This document shows positions 49,731 through 58,546 of a stretch of DNA of 64,000 nt, in pieces; positions within the stretch are counted from its first letter, which is position 1, and every line of letters starts with the position of its first letter. The stretch is from Prevotella melaninogenica. Lineage in GTDB: Bacteria; Bacteroidota; Bacteroidia; Bacteroidales; Bacteroidaceae. Location: positions 868,001-932,000 of the forward strand of contig NZ_CP072350.1 of the NCBI RefSeq assembly GCF_018127965.1, in the 5' to 3' direction. The notes under the pieces were generated by a model. That model saw only the letters and a program-made list of their open reading frames with translations. It was not told the origin of the DNA and ran no database searches. The translations under genes and the position numbers were made by a program.

Positions 49731-50579
49731 ATGAGTATGAGACGAATTTCAAAATTATTCATGGCACTTGCAATAGTAGCGAGTCCATTGGCATTGACAA
49801 GCTGTGACGATGATCCATGGGGAGATGGTAGCTATTACTATAATGATTTGGTAACTGATGCGGTACGAAACTATCTGCGTGAATACCCAAGTGGCTCAAG
49901 TTATTATACAGCTTACAACTGGTTCTATTATTATTACCCAGAAGCAACAACCTCAGAGTTCTATAAGTTTATGGATGCTGTAGGTAATAACAGTAACTAT
50001 AATTGGAATAATAACTATCGTCAGGAGGAGAACGGACAAGTAAATAAACTGGTTGAAGAAGCACAGATACTTACCGGTGAGTGGGATGGTAATATGACTG
50101 TTGAGTACACGGATGATGCAACACATCAGCGTAAGAGAGATAGTTTTAGAGCTAACATGAAGTTCTTCCAGTATAATTCTTCTGCTAATTCACTTCAAGG
50201 TAATGGTGTTGAGGTAGATACTGATGCACAAGGTAACACACAGACATTGGCATTCTCTTGGAAAGTTTTGGATAATGGAAACATCGAAATAAAGTATTCT
50301 AAGACAGAAACTATCTTCATTCTTGACATCAAAGCTGCTAATGATGGTTTCCACTTAGGATATGATGAGACAAAGGGTTATGACACCTTCTATGGTGTAG
50401 CACGCAGTACAAACACAACAGATGTTATGCGTTTCGACCTTGCCCGTCAGAGACCAGCAAGTGCAAAGGCTCAAAATGCGTTGACAAGAGCTTCAAGCAA
50501 GGCTTCCTTTGGTGCTGCTAAGACGAACGACTATGCAAAGAATAGCGCTGGAGCAGTAAATGGTCTGCATGAAAGATAA
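49731..50579 (+). CDS. Lipoprotein of unknown function
   Basis: A 282-residue predicted lipoprotein: signal peptide then LALTSC with lipidated Cys25, followed by an acidic start DDDPWGD. The region 35-100 is rich in tyrosine and asparagine (NWFYYYYPEATTSEFYKF, GNNSNYNWNNNYRQEE). A second part (about 115-240) has the look of a lipocalin-like beta domain (ILTGEWDGNMTVEYTDDATH, FSWKVLDNGNIEIKYSKTET, YDTFYGVAR). The last 40 residues are low complexity and alanine-rich. No family is recognised. A second in-frame ATG at 49737 is possible. Terminator at 50625-50650. Confidence 0.75.
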   Translation: MSMRRISKLFMALAIVASPLALTSCDDDPWGDGSYYYNDLVTDAVRNYLREYPSGSSYYTAYNWFYYYYPEATTSEFYKFMDAVGNNSNYNWNNNYRQEENGQVNKLVEEAQILTGEWDGNMTVEYTDDATHQRKRDSFRANMKFFQYNSSANSLQGNGVEVDTDAQGNTQTLAFSWKVLDNGNIEIKYSKTETIFILDIKAANDGFHLGYDETKGYDTFYGVARSTNTTDVMRFDLARQRPASAKAQNALTRASSKASFGAAKTNDYAKNSAGAVNGLHER

Positions 50580-50624
50580 CAAAAGCTAATCGCTTTTCTA
50601 TAGCTTCATATATACTTGAATGGG

Positions 50625-50650
50625 TCCCACCAACTGCGAAGTTGGTGGGA
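50625..50650 (+). terminator. Terminator of the lipoprotein gene
   Basis: TCCCACCAACT pairs perfectly with AGTTGGTGGGA, followed by TTTTTTG. Confidence 0.9.
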
Positions 50651-50666
50651 TTTTTTGTTCTTCCGT

Positions 50667-51230
50667 TAAATGTGTAGATTGTTAATAGAATGAGATAAGT
50701 CCACATACATGGTATGATTTTCTCCAATAAGATTGTTTTATAAAGGCTCAACACCCAACAACTATCACCCAACACCAATATGCTTAACCACAATTAGAGG
50801 GTTTTAGAATGGGGGATAAACTACTCGATAAACGTAATTAGGTGAGATGTCTATCTGTCGTCTACAAACAACTTATTCCCTTATTAATCGAAGTTTGTAA
50901 ATTATTTTCGTATGGTTCAAAGCCAATACATGCTCTTTTGGCTTCTAAAAGACGCCTAATTGACTTGCAAAAGGTGCCCTTTGAGACCCTTACTAACGCC
51001 CTTTTGAAGTCTAATTAAGCACCTTTCACTTTACTACTTTACAACTAATTGATTTCCTGTTGATTACAGACCTGCTTTTTGTATATTGTTTTGCCGCCTT
51101 TTTTAGATATTTTACTCGAAATTATGTAATGATTTTTCAACCACTTATCTGCATATTTTCGAAGTCTAAAAAGAAATGATTTTCAATGTCAGAGGATGAA
51201 AATAGGATAGATAGTTGACTGTCTCAGCCA
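50667..51230. repeat. 563-bp inverted duplication, right copy
   Basis: Reverse-oriented counterpart of 44967-45529, almost equal in length (564 versus 563 bp) and diverged by point changes and small replacements. Its left end begins about 16 bp after the lipoprotein terminator. No ORF of plausible length or composition is conserved between the copies. Confidence 0.88.
50930..51027. repeat. Family A 22-bp array, copy A6
   Basis: 98 bp inside the right duplication. Units begin ATGCTCTTTTGG, ACGCCTAATTGA, GTGCCCTTTGAG and ACGCCCTTTTGA, with the partial AGCACCTTTC. The downstream dyad is weaker here (TTTACAACTAATTG, then GTTGATTACAG). The remainder of the 51231-51488 stretch holds only the promoter of the next gene. 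Confidence 0.9.
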
Positions 51231-51426
51231 TATTTTTGTTTAATGAGTTGCTTCGTTTCTTACATTAAAGCAATACGAAAAGCGTCCATACATTTAACGG
51301 GAGAATCGGATTTTTTTCTTTATTCTTTGTCGTTTAATTAATGTATTCTATAATTGTAAACTCTGAATTTGTCTTAATCATATTTACGATTTTTGAATTA
51401 TATTGCTGATTTTCAGTCTTTTTTCG

Positions 51427-51434
51427 TAACTTTG
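51427..51434 (+). promoter_or_regulatory. -7 box of the BASS transporter operon
   Basis: TAACTTTG, 54 bp before the ATG; TTGC lies 20 bp upstream. Confidence 0.55.
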
Positions 51435-51488
51435 CAGTCCGTTCTCTTTCTGAAAAGGGGGAGAAACTGCATGATTTGATGATAAAAG

Positions 51489-52463
51489 ATGAGGAGAATC
51501 ATACAATTTATAAAGGAGTGGACACTGCCGGTGTCGATAGCTACAGGTAGCTTATTATACCTTGTTTTTGCCTTTATACCAGCCTTGGATGGCGCAGCAA
51601 ACTTTTTTGCTCCGATCCTTGACGCAGCTCTTCCATTGTTTATGTTCCTCGTCTTATACGTTACCTTCTGCAAGGTAGACTTCCGCAAGCTAATTCCAGT
51701 AGGGTGGCATCTTTGGATAGCAGTCTCTCAAGTGCTGATGGTTGCGGTTGTTATTGGGGCAATCTTGCTTTTCCATGTCACAGGTAAGTCGCTCATATTA
51801 CTTGAAGCTCTACTCACTTGTATTATTTGTCCTTGTGCTTCAGCAGCCGCAGTGGTTACACAGAAGTTAGGTGGAAACCTTGAGGAAATGACAACTTATA
51901 CCTTCCTCTCCAACTTTCTCTGTGCCCTGTTGATACCAGTCTGCTTTCCTTTGCTTGATGCTGAAGCAGATATAACTTTCTGGAGTGCCTTTGTGGCAAT
52001 TCTTTATAAGGTGTGTTTGGTCTTGGTTGTACCGATGATTTTAGCCTATATAACGAAACATTGGCACACTTTATGTAGGTTCTATCAGTGGGTAATCAGT
52101 ATGAACAACCTCAGTTATTATCTATGGGGATGTTCATTACTCATCGTTTCTGGCACAACAGTAAAGAATATTGTCCATGCTGAGGTAGCTGTTAGCTTCC
52201 TTTTGTTGATAGCAGTGTTGGCATTAATACTTTGCTTGATACAATTTACCATTGGCAGATATATTGGTCATTTCTTCCGCAGTACGATTAATGCGGGACA
52301 GGCTTTAGGGCAGAAGAACACTGCTTTTGCTATCTGGATAGCCTACACTTATCTGAATCCATTGTCAACTGTGGGTCCAGGCTGCTACATCTTGTGGCAG
52401 AATATTATTAACAGCGTAGAGATATGGCGGTATGACCACGTCATTAAACGCAAAAATAAATAA
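51489..52463 (+). CDS. BASS/SBF-type membrane transporter
   Basis: A 324-residue protein with about nine to ten membrane helices resembling the bile acid:sodium symporter family. The ICPCASAAAVVTQKLGGN segment and the late NAGQALGQKNTAFAIWIAY segment match the two crossover helices that bind sodium in this fold; the C-terminus ends in basic residues (KRKNK). Relatives carry organic anions, pantothenate and other substrates, so the cargo is unknown. The SGNH hydrolase gene starts 2 bp after the stop, indicating co-transcription. Confidence 0.8.
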   Translation: MRRIIQFIKEWTLPVSIATGSLLYLVFAFIPALDGAANFFAPILDAALPLFMFLVLYVTFCKVDFRKLIPVGWHLWIAVSQVLMVAVVIGAILLFHVTGKSLILLEALLTCIICPCASAAAVVTQKLGGNLEEMTTYTFLSNFLCALLIPVCFPLLDAEADITFWSAFVAILYKVCLVLVVPMILAYITKHWHTLCRFYQWVISMNNLSYYLWGCSLLIVSGTTVKNIVHAEVAVSFLLLIAVLALILCLIQFTIGRYIGHFFRSTINAGQALGQKNTAFAIWIAYTYLNPLSTVGPGCYILWQNIINSVEIWRYDHVIKRKNK

Positions 52464-52465
52464 TT

Positions 52466-53275
52466 GTGAGAACAATAAAGTGTTTTATAGTATTACTATT
52501 TCTTTTCCTCTTGTCACCTGCTGTATCAGCGCAGGATGCTAACGGAATAAACGAACATGATGTCGAACCGGCTAAATCAGTAGAGCCAGATGTAATGCCA
52601 GTAGCTGCTAAATCTCAAACAGTTGCAGCCTCGGTAGAAGAGATGGCAATGGAACCATTGCCCACATCGACAACCCGAGTGTCGCAGGTAGCAGAAAGTC
52701 GTGATCAAGTAGTACTTCTCATTGGTGACTCTATGGCTGATGGTCTTGGCTCTCGATTTAATGATTATGCCGTGAAGAACGGTTTTAAGTTTCATTCAAT
52801 CGTATGGTATGGTAGTACAACACGCGACTGGGCGATTGCTGCCGACCTTCAATATCAGATCGAAAGAGTACGTCCTACTTACATAATTATCAGCTTAGGT
52901 ACCAACGACTTAGGTTATAAGGATTATAGTAGACGTGAAACAGCAATTCAAACGATTCTGAGTCGTGTTGGTAATATTCCATATGTATGGGTTGGACCAC
53001 TCCCTTGGAAGAAGATTAAAGATAGAACAATCGTTGATGTGATACGTGATTGTACGGGTGAAGGTCGATTCTTTGACAGTAGTTCTGTCATTGCTTCTCG
53101 AGCAGATGGTATTCATCCAACACGTCAGGGTGCTGCCCTTTGGGTGGATAAGATTGTAGAGTGGATGGGCGAACCAGAGCTAAATGCAAATCCTATAGAG
53201 ATGGAAAAGCCCGATTTCACAACTCGTTTTAAACATGACGAGAAGCATGGTATGGGTTATCATGGTCGTCGATAG
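52466..53275 (+). CDS. Exported SGNH/GDSL hydrolase
   Basis: A 269-residue exported esterase-type hydrolase. A signal peptide (CFIVLLFLFLLSPAVSAQD) is followed by a low-complexity linker (about 24-78) and the SGNH domain. Block I is LLIGDSMADGLG with the nucleophile serine, the block II glycine is in WYGSTTRDW, block III is SLGTNDLGY, and the catalytic Asp/His are in RADGIHPTRQG. The substrate could be an O-acetyl group on glycan or peptidoglycan. Translation begins at GTG 52466, 2 bp after the BASS stop, so the two genes are coupled. Confidence 0.85.
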   Translation: MRTIKCFIVLLFLFLLSPAVSAQDANGINEHDVEPAKSVEPDVMPVAAKSQTVAASVEEMAMEPLPTSTTRVSQVAESRDQVVLLIGDSMADGLGSRFNDYAVKNGFKFHSIVWYGSTTRDWAIAADLQYQIERVRPTYIIISLGTNDLGYKDYSRRETAIQTILSRVGNIPYVWVGPLPWKKIKDRTIVDVIRDCTGEGRFFDSSSVIASRADGIHPTRQGAALWVDKIVEWMGEPELNANPIEMEKPDFTTRFKHDEKHGMGYHGRR

Positions 53276-53391
53276 TTTTGAAATATTATTACAATCCTGA
53301 TGACTTTCATGTCATGTTTTTCTTCAAAATACCACTGTTTTGGGTACGTTTGTAAGCTTCAGATAAACAGGTAGTTATAAAACTGTAAAGT

Positions 53392-53489
53392 AAGAGGTGC
53401 TTAATAGCATTGCAAAAGGGCGTTAGTTGGGATGTAACTAACGCCCTTTTGCATGTCAATTAAGCCTTAATTCGAATGCAATTAAGCCT
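53392..53489. repeat. Family A 22-bp array, copy A7
   Basis: 98 bp, reverse orientation. Minus-strand units begin AGGCTTAATTGC, AGGCTTAATTGA, GGCGTTAGTTAC and ACGCCCTTTTGC, with the partial AGCACCTCTT. Half-sites pair within the array (GGGCGTTAGTT against AACTAACGCCC). It lies between the convergent SGNH hydrolase gene and the EamA pseudogene; nothing else was seen in that 356-bp gap. Confidence 0.88.
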
Positions 53490-53631
53490 TAGTTGTTTCC
53501 TAATACTATGATTTTATTTTACAATCTGATTGATGCTAAGATGCTATTATGTGGCAAGGATGCCATAGAACTTGTCTTTTGGGGACATTCTATAGCTATG
53601 GTTTCTTTGCACAAAGTAGCTGTTTAGCCGT

Positions 53632-54542
53632 CTAACTCTTATTAATAATGTATATACCACCTGCTGCTAAGGCACCAGCTATCATATATTTGATATAGAA
53701 TGTTTCGTCAAGGCATAGGCAAGAGGTAACTGCACCGACAACAGGAATCAATGAATTGTAGATGGCTACCTTACCAACGGGATTGCAAGTGAGCAGTTTG
53801 TTATAGAGCGTGAAACCTAATGTACTGATAGCGATGAGCAAGAGTAGGTAAGTAATACCTAAAAGGGTAATCTGTGGAAGTTCACCACCCATCATTAGTC
53901 CAGGGATAATCAATAATGCACCACCTATTGCTAAGCTGTAGCCCGTACCAACAAATACATCTACACGTTTGCCCAATCCACGTGTAAGCAGTGATGCTGA
54001 TGCACCACAAAGAGCATTGAGAATTATCATTCCGTCACCTAACCAAGTGAACTTTCCACTCTCAGCTCCACCCAAGTTCAGTGATAGAATACCAGCAAAA
54101 CCAACAATACATCCTATAATCTTCTTGACTGTCATGCGGTCGCTCTTAAAGAAAATACACGCGAAAATAACGACTGAAAAACATTTAACGAGTTGAGAAT
54201 GGCTGCACGTGAACCTTCGCTATGCGATAGACCAAAGTAGAAAAAGGCATAATGAAGTGTGGTATTCATCATACAGAACAATAGGATATACCACCAATCG
54301 ACAGGTTTTCTCACTTTGAAATCACGCTTTTTAGCACTGGCAATCGCCAATATAATCAGTCCTGAAAGACTGAAGCGAATACCTGCAAAAAGCATTTTTG
54401 AGCCAGTCATATCTGCTGAGATGGCAAACTCTGAGAAGCCTAATTTAATCAAAGGATAAGCCCAGCCCCATGCAATGGCAGCGGTGAGGGCAAAGATAGT
54501 CACCCATAGTGGTCGTTGAAATATACTTTTTATTTGTGTCAT
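53632..54542 (-). pseudogene. EamA/DMT-family transporter interrupted by a frameshift
   Basis: Two adjacent minus-strand reading frames together make one DMT transporter of about 303 residues. The upstream part (54542-54132) begins MTQIKSIFQRPLWVTIF and runs through the first EamA half to ILNSLNVF, then shifts into a non-homologous tail. In another frame the protein continues as SVVIFACIFFKSDRMTVKK into the second half, ending KYMIAGALAAGGIYIINKS. The break is at a run of five A on the plus strand (54177-54181); one more base would restore the frame. This could be a true mutation, a slippage-prone switch or a sequencing error. A minus-strand -7 box is seen at 54779-54772. Confidence 0.85.
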
Positions 54543-54648
54543 TTGTTGTTTGTTACAATATAAGAACGGTGTTAATTCTTTGGATTTCAGTCGTTACTAT
54601 GAATTCTCTCTTTCCTTTCTTTAGTATTCGTAGATTTGCTTTTGCAAA

Positions 54649-54736
54649 TTATTTACGTGAAAATAAATATTTATTTACGTGAGTAGAAATCTTTATTTTC
54701 ATGAAAAGAAATTCTTCTTTTCACGTAAATAATTCA
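54649..54736. repeat. Family C 22-bp array
   Basis: Four contiguous 22-bp units beginning TTATTTACGTGA, TTATTTACGTGA, TTATTTTCATGA and TTCTTTTCACGT. The outer edges form a perfect 17-bp inverted repeat (AATTATTTACGTGAAAA at 54647-54663 and its complement at 54718-54734). The sequence is unrelated to families A and B but has the same unit length and number. It lies in the divergent gap between the EamA pseudogene and the cyclophilin gene, inside the presumed leader of the former. Confidence 0.88.
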
Positions 54737-54771
54737 AGAGGAGATATCATCAACGACCTTCTTTTGTTGTG

Positions 54772-54779
54772 CAAAGGTA
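54772..54779 (-). promoter_or_regulatory. -7 box toward the EamA pseudogene
   Basis: Minus-strand TACCTTTG. It predicts a leader of about 220 nt that includes the family C array. Confidence 0.5.
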
Positions 54780-54856
54780 CGTTCTTTTCTTTATATATGT
54801 AGGCTTTTAACTGCTTTTTTATTATCGGTTAATTAGGTTATTTGTTCTTAATTGTT

Positions 54857-54864
54857 TATCTTTG
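54857..54864 (+). promoter_or_regulatory. -7 box of the cyclophilin operon
   Basis: TATCTTTG. It overlaps the in-frame start at 54862, so ATG 54892 must be used. Confidence 0.6.
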
Positions 54865-54891
54865 CGAATAATTTATGCTTTATTAAAACAG

Positions 54892-55581
54892 ATGAAGAAG
54901 TTAATCTATTCCTTTTTACTGGTTTTGTTCGTAGCTAATGTTCATGCACAGTCTTTGACAGACACATTACGTCATGAAGTATTGTTGGAAACTGACAGTG
55001 GAAACATTCGTATTCAACTTTACAATGAGACACCACGTCATCGTGATAACTTCTTAAAGTTGGTGCGAAGTGGTGCCTATAATGGGGTATTGTTCCACCG
55101 TGTTGTTAAAGATTTTATGATTCAAACAGGTGATATGGGTTCAAAGACAGCAAAGCCAGGACAGGCTTTAGGTGATACGCCAGAGACTTACTCACTCCCT
55201 GCAGAGATAAATTATCCGAAGCTATTGCATCGTCGTGGCGCTGTTGCTGCAGCTCGTGAGAGCGATGATGTCAACCCGAAGCGTGAGTCATCTGCCTCAC
55301 AGTTCTATATTGTATGGGGAATTAAATTCTCTGACGGACAGCTTGATTGGGCGCAGGAACGTCTTAATGCTCATACAGATAGTACGGTACAGATGACACC
55401 AGGGGTACGTCAGATATATAAGGAGGTGGGAGGAACACCTCATTTGGACGGACAATACACTGTCTTTGGACAGGTGTTAGATGGATTGGATGTTGTTGAA
55501 CGCATACAACGCCAGCCTGTTGATGCAAACGACCGACCATTGGTTGATGTCCGTGTTCGTAAAGCAACCGTATTGAAATAA
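54892..55581 (+). CDS. Exported cyclophilin-type peptidyl-prolyl isomerase
   Basis: A 229-residue exported proline isomerase that helps envelope proteins fold. Signal peptide: MKKLIYSFLLVLFVANVHAQ. The cyclophilin domain has NFLKLVRSGAYNGVLFHRVV, DFMIQTGDMGS, SSASQFYIVWG and YTVFGQVLDGLDVVERI, with the catalytic arginine in FHRV. A long insertion (about 150-190, KFSDGQLDWAQERLNAHTDS) is typical of Bacteroidota members. The metalloprotease gene starts 53 bp downstream on the same strand. Confidence 0.92.
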   Translation: MKKLIYSFLLVLFVANVHAQSLTDTLRHEVLLETDSGNIRIQLYNETPRHRDNFLKLVRSGAYNGVLFHRVVKDFMIQTGDMGSKTAKPGQALGDTPETYSLPAEINYPKLLHRRGAVAAARESDDVNPKRESSASQFYIVWGIKFSDGQLDWAQERLNAHTDSTVQMTPGVRQIYKEVGGTPHLDGQYTVFGQVLDGLDVVERIQRQPVDANDRPLVDVRVRKATVLK

Positions 55582-55634
55582 GGTTGTCTTCATTATCTTA
55601 AACAGTAAAAATAAAGTAAAGTTACTATAAATTT

Positions 55635-58133
55635 ATGTCAATCAACAGAAAAGCAACAGCCTGTCTGTTTGCGCTTATGCTCGGAAGTGGAGTGGGTGTA
55701 GCAGGTAACAGGTTTGTCTATCGTGCTGTAAAAGATACGATTACACAGCACAAAGACACTACAAAACAGAATGTTCAGAAAGGTAAAGCACCTGAGAAAG
55801 AGAAAGAAAAGCCTTCTGCCTATGAACAACTCGTGAAGAAAAAAGGAAGTGTTCAGAATGGACTCTTTACCGTAAGACATATTGATGATCAATGGTATTT
55901 TGAGGTTCCCGACTCTATTATTGGTCGTTATCTGCTCGCTGTGACTCGTTTCACAGCCGTTCCACAAAACTTTGGTAAGTTTGCAGGAGAGGCAGTAAAC
56001 CAACAAACTGTTTATTTTGAGCAACGTGATGATAAGACAATGTTGCTTCGTGCCTACGTTCTTTCGCAGGAAGCTGACCCTAAGAGCAGTATTTCTCGTA
56101 CGTTGAAAGCTTCTACGGCTGACCCTATTGTCGCTTCATTTAAGGTAATTGGTCGTAACAAGGATACAAAGGCACAGTTGATAGATGTTACACCATTATT
56201 CGTTAAGGATAATGCAGTTCTTAGTGTGTCTTCAAACGACTCTAAGCAGTTGAAGTTAGGTGGACTGATGTCTGACCGTACTTTCATTGATACGATGAAG
56301 GTTTATCCTATCAATGTTGAGATTGCTACGACACGCACCTATTCCAGCTCACCTTCTTCTGTACCCGCTTCTTATACAGGTGCAATGACCATCGGCCTGA
56401 ATACCAGTGTTGTCCTTCTTCCGAAGGTGCCTATGCGTAAGCGAGTATGGGATAATCGTGTGGGCTATTTCACGAACAGATACACTATCTTCAGTGATGA
56501 CCAGACTAAGACAGATCGTCAGCAGTTTATCTCTCGATTCCGTTTAGAGCCTAAAGATAAGAAGGCATATGCAAAGGGAAAGCTCGTAGAGCCTATCAAA
56601 CCTATTGTATTCTATATTGATCCAGCCACACCAAAGAAGTGGGTTCCATACTTGATGAAGGGTATCGAGGATTGGAATGTTGCTTTTGAGGCTGCTGGTT
56701 TTAAGAATGCTATACAGGCAAAGGAGTGGCCTAACGACCCAACAATGAGTGTTGACGATGCTCGTTTCAATGTTCTTCGTTATCTCCCAGCTGAGATTGA
56801 GAATGCATACGGACCTCGTATTGTTGACCCACGTAGTGGTGAGATTATCGAGAGTCATATTTGTTGGTATCATAATGTGATGAACCTCCTGACAAAGTGG
56901 TACTTCACTCAGTGTGCTCCATTAGATAAGCGTGCACAGACGGCACACATGGACGACAAACTTATGGGTGAATTGATTCGCTTTGTATCAAGTCATGAGG
57001 TGGGACATACACTCGGATTGCGTCATAATATGGGCGCAAGCCATGCTACTCCAGTAGAGAAGCTACGCGATAAGAAGTGGGTAGAGGAACATGGTCACAC
57101 TGCCAGCATTATGGACTACGCTCGTTTCAATTACGTTGCACAGCCAGAAGACGGCATTTCTGAGCGCGGACTCTTCCCACGTGTGAACGATTACGACAAG
57201 TGGGCAATCCGTTGGGGCTATCAGTATCGTCCAGAGTTCAAAGATGAGATGGATGAGAAAGAAAAGTTGATGACTGAGACAACAGCCATTCTTGCTAAGA
57301 ATCCACATCTTTGGTTTGGTGGTGAGGGTAAGAATGAAGACCCACGTGCACAGACGGAAGACCTTGGTGATGACAATGTGAAGGCGAGTGATTATGGTAT
57401 TAAGAACTTGAAACGTATTGTTGCGAAGCTCCCAGAGTGGACACGTCAGCCTAATGAACAGTACGAAGACCGCATGGAAATGTGGAGAAGTGTTGTTGGT
57501 CAGTATGGACGTTATACGAATCATGTACTGAAGAACATTGGTGGTCGTTACATAAACAATATGCCTGGCCAGAAACCTTATGAGGTTGCACCAGCTAAGA
57601 AGGGTAGAGATGCTGTCGACTATATCGGTCGTCAGGTGTTTGAAGCACCGCTTTGGCTTTATCCTTCATCTATGACTGATATTGCAGGTACCGACCTTGT
57701 CGACGAAATCAGTACTTATCAAGATCGTATTCTGAAAGTGATGATGAACGGAACCATTATGGATAAGATTTATAAGGATCAGCGTGAAGCAGGTGCTTAT
57801 CAGTTCAATGATTATCTGAATGATTTATTCCATAGTGTTTGGAAGCCACTTGCAGGTCTTAACGATATGCAAGTTCGTACACGTCGCTTACTCGAGCGCA
57901 ACTATGTAGACCAACTGAATAGTCTTTTAAATCCTGTTCAGAAAGACAAACCAACCGTTGCTGACCGTGCAAGTAATTCTGATATTATGCTCTATCTGAT
58001 GCAACATTTAGATACTGTTGAGCAGTTCTGTAAGGCACAGGCAGCACAAAGTGAAGGTATCAATCTCCTTCATTACAATGATTTGTTGCGTCAGATTAAG
58101 CTGATTCGTGAGCGTCGTGTGACAGTGAAGTAA
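55635..58133 (+). CDS. Large zinc-dependent metalloprotease (DUF5117/DUF5118 type)
   Basis: An 832-residue exported protease-like protein. The N-terminus has a signal peptide (ACLFALMLGSGVGVAG), then a charged linker (about 40-65) and a beta-rich DUF5118/DUF5117 region (GLFTVRHIDDQWYFEVPDSI, GRYLLAVTRFT). The metzincin zinc motif is HEVGHTLGLRHNMGAS near residue 456, with the Met-turn in TASIMDYARFNY. A helical C-terminal domain follows. It is probably periplasmic or surface-located; substrates are unknown. Terminator hairpin at 58195-58236. Confidence 0.88.
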   Translation: MSINRKATACLFALMLGSGVGVAGNRFVYRAVKDTITQHKDTTKQNVQKGKAPEKEKEKPSAYEQLVKKKGSVQNGLFTVRHIDDQWYFEVPDSIIGRYLLAVTRFTAVPQNFGKFAGEAVNQQTVYFEQRDDKTMLLRAYVLSQEADPKSSISRTLKASTADPIVASFKVIGRNKDTKAQLIDVTPLFVKDNAVLSVSSNDSKQLKLGGLMSDRTFIDTMKVYPINVEIATTRTYSSSPSSVPASYTGAMTIGLNTSVVLLPKVPMRKRVWDNRVGYFTNRYTIFSDDQTKTDRQQFISRFRLEPKDKKAYAKGKLVEPIKPIVFYIDPATPKKWVPYLMKGIEDWNVAFEAAGFKNAIQAKEWPNDPTMSVDDARFNVLRYLPAEIENAYGPRIVDPRSGEIIESHICWYHNVMNLLTKWYFTQCAPLDKRAQTAHMDDKLMGELIRFVSSHEVGHTLGLRHNMGASHATPVEKLRDKKWVEEHGHTASIMDYARFNYVAQPEDGISERGLFPRVNDYDKWAIRWGYQYRPEFKDEMDEKEKLMTETTAILAKNPHLWFGGEGKNEDPRAQTEDLGDDNVKASDYGIKNLKRIVAKLPEWTRQPNEQYEDRMEMWRSVVGQYGRYTNHVLKNIGGRYINNMPGQKPYEVAPAKKGRDAVDYIGRQVFEAPLWLYPSSMTDIAGTDLVDEISTYQDRILKVMMNGTIMDKIYKDQREAGAYQFNDYLNDLFHSVWKPLAGLNDMQVRTRRLLERNYVDQLNSLLNPVQKDKPTVADRASNSDIMLYLMQHLDTVEQFCKAQAAQSEGINLLHYNDLLRQIKLIRERRVTVK

Positions 58134-58194
58134 TTGTTTAAATATACTTCTAACCATATGCAAGAAATCTTTTCATGTTTTATGGTTGTAATAT

Positions 58195-58236
58195 ACGTCC
58201 ATAATGGAGTTTGAAACTCTGCTATGGACGTTTTCT
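58195..58236 (+). terminator. Terminator of the cyclophilin/metalloprotease operon
   Basis: ACGTCCATA pairs with TATGGACGT, with an inner AGAGTTT/AAACTCT-like stem, followed by TTTCTTTAA. Confidence 0.75.
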
Positions 58237-58287
58237 TTAACTGTAGTTTTGGACCAGTCATTGCTGTGTTTTGCAAAGTGTTTAGCA

Positions 58288-58353
58288 GTCAGCACGAATG
58301 GTGTTAAGCCTCCGCACCATATGTGCGGAGCGTTAGCACCAATGTAAATATTG
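58288..58353. repeat. Family B 22-bp array, copy B4
   Basis: Units begin GTCAGCACGAAT, CTCCGCACCATA and GTTAGCACCAAT; the third is complete only in its first half. The middle unit is a near-perfect palindrome (CTCCGCACCATATGTGCGGAG). It lies in the 413-bp gap between the metalloprotease and the TonB receptor, which otherwise holds the terminator and the receptor promoter. Confidence 0.85.
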
Positions 58354-58495
58354 AATTTTTGGGATGCTATTAATCATGAAATAATATATAAAAAGACACA
58401 GGTGCGTATTTTATAGTACTAAATAACATTAGTAGTCATACTTATTAGGTAAAGAATACCTAATTTAGAGTATTGCCGAATAAAGGCTTTTTCTT

Positions 58496-58503
58496 TATCT
58501 TTG
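58496..58503 (+). promoter_or_regulatory. -7 box of the TonB-receptor operon
   Basis: TATCTTTG, with ATTG 20 bp upstream and a leader of about 35 nt. Confidence 0.6.
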
Positions 58504-58546
58504 CATCGTCTTTAACAGTTTAAGGTATTAATTTCAGGATTTTTAA

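Noticed and set aside
54862..54891. Upstream start of the cyclophilin gene
   Set aside because: It overlaps the -7 promoter box, and a proper signal peptide begins at 54892.
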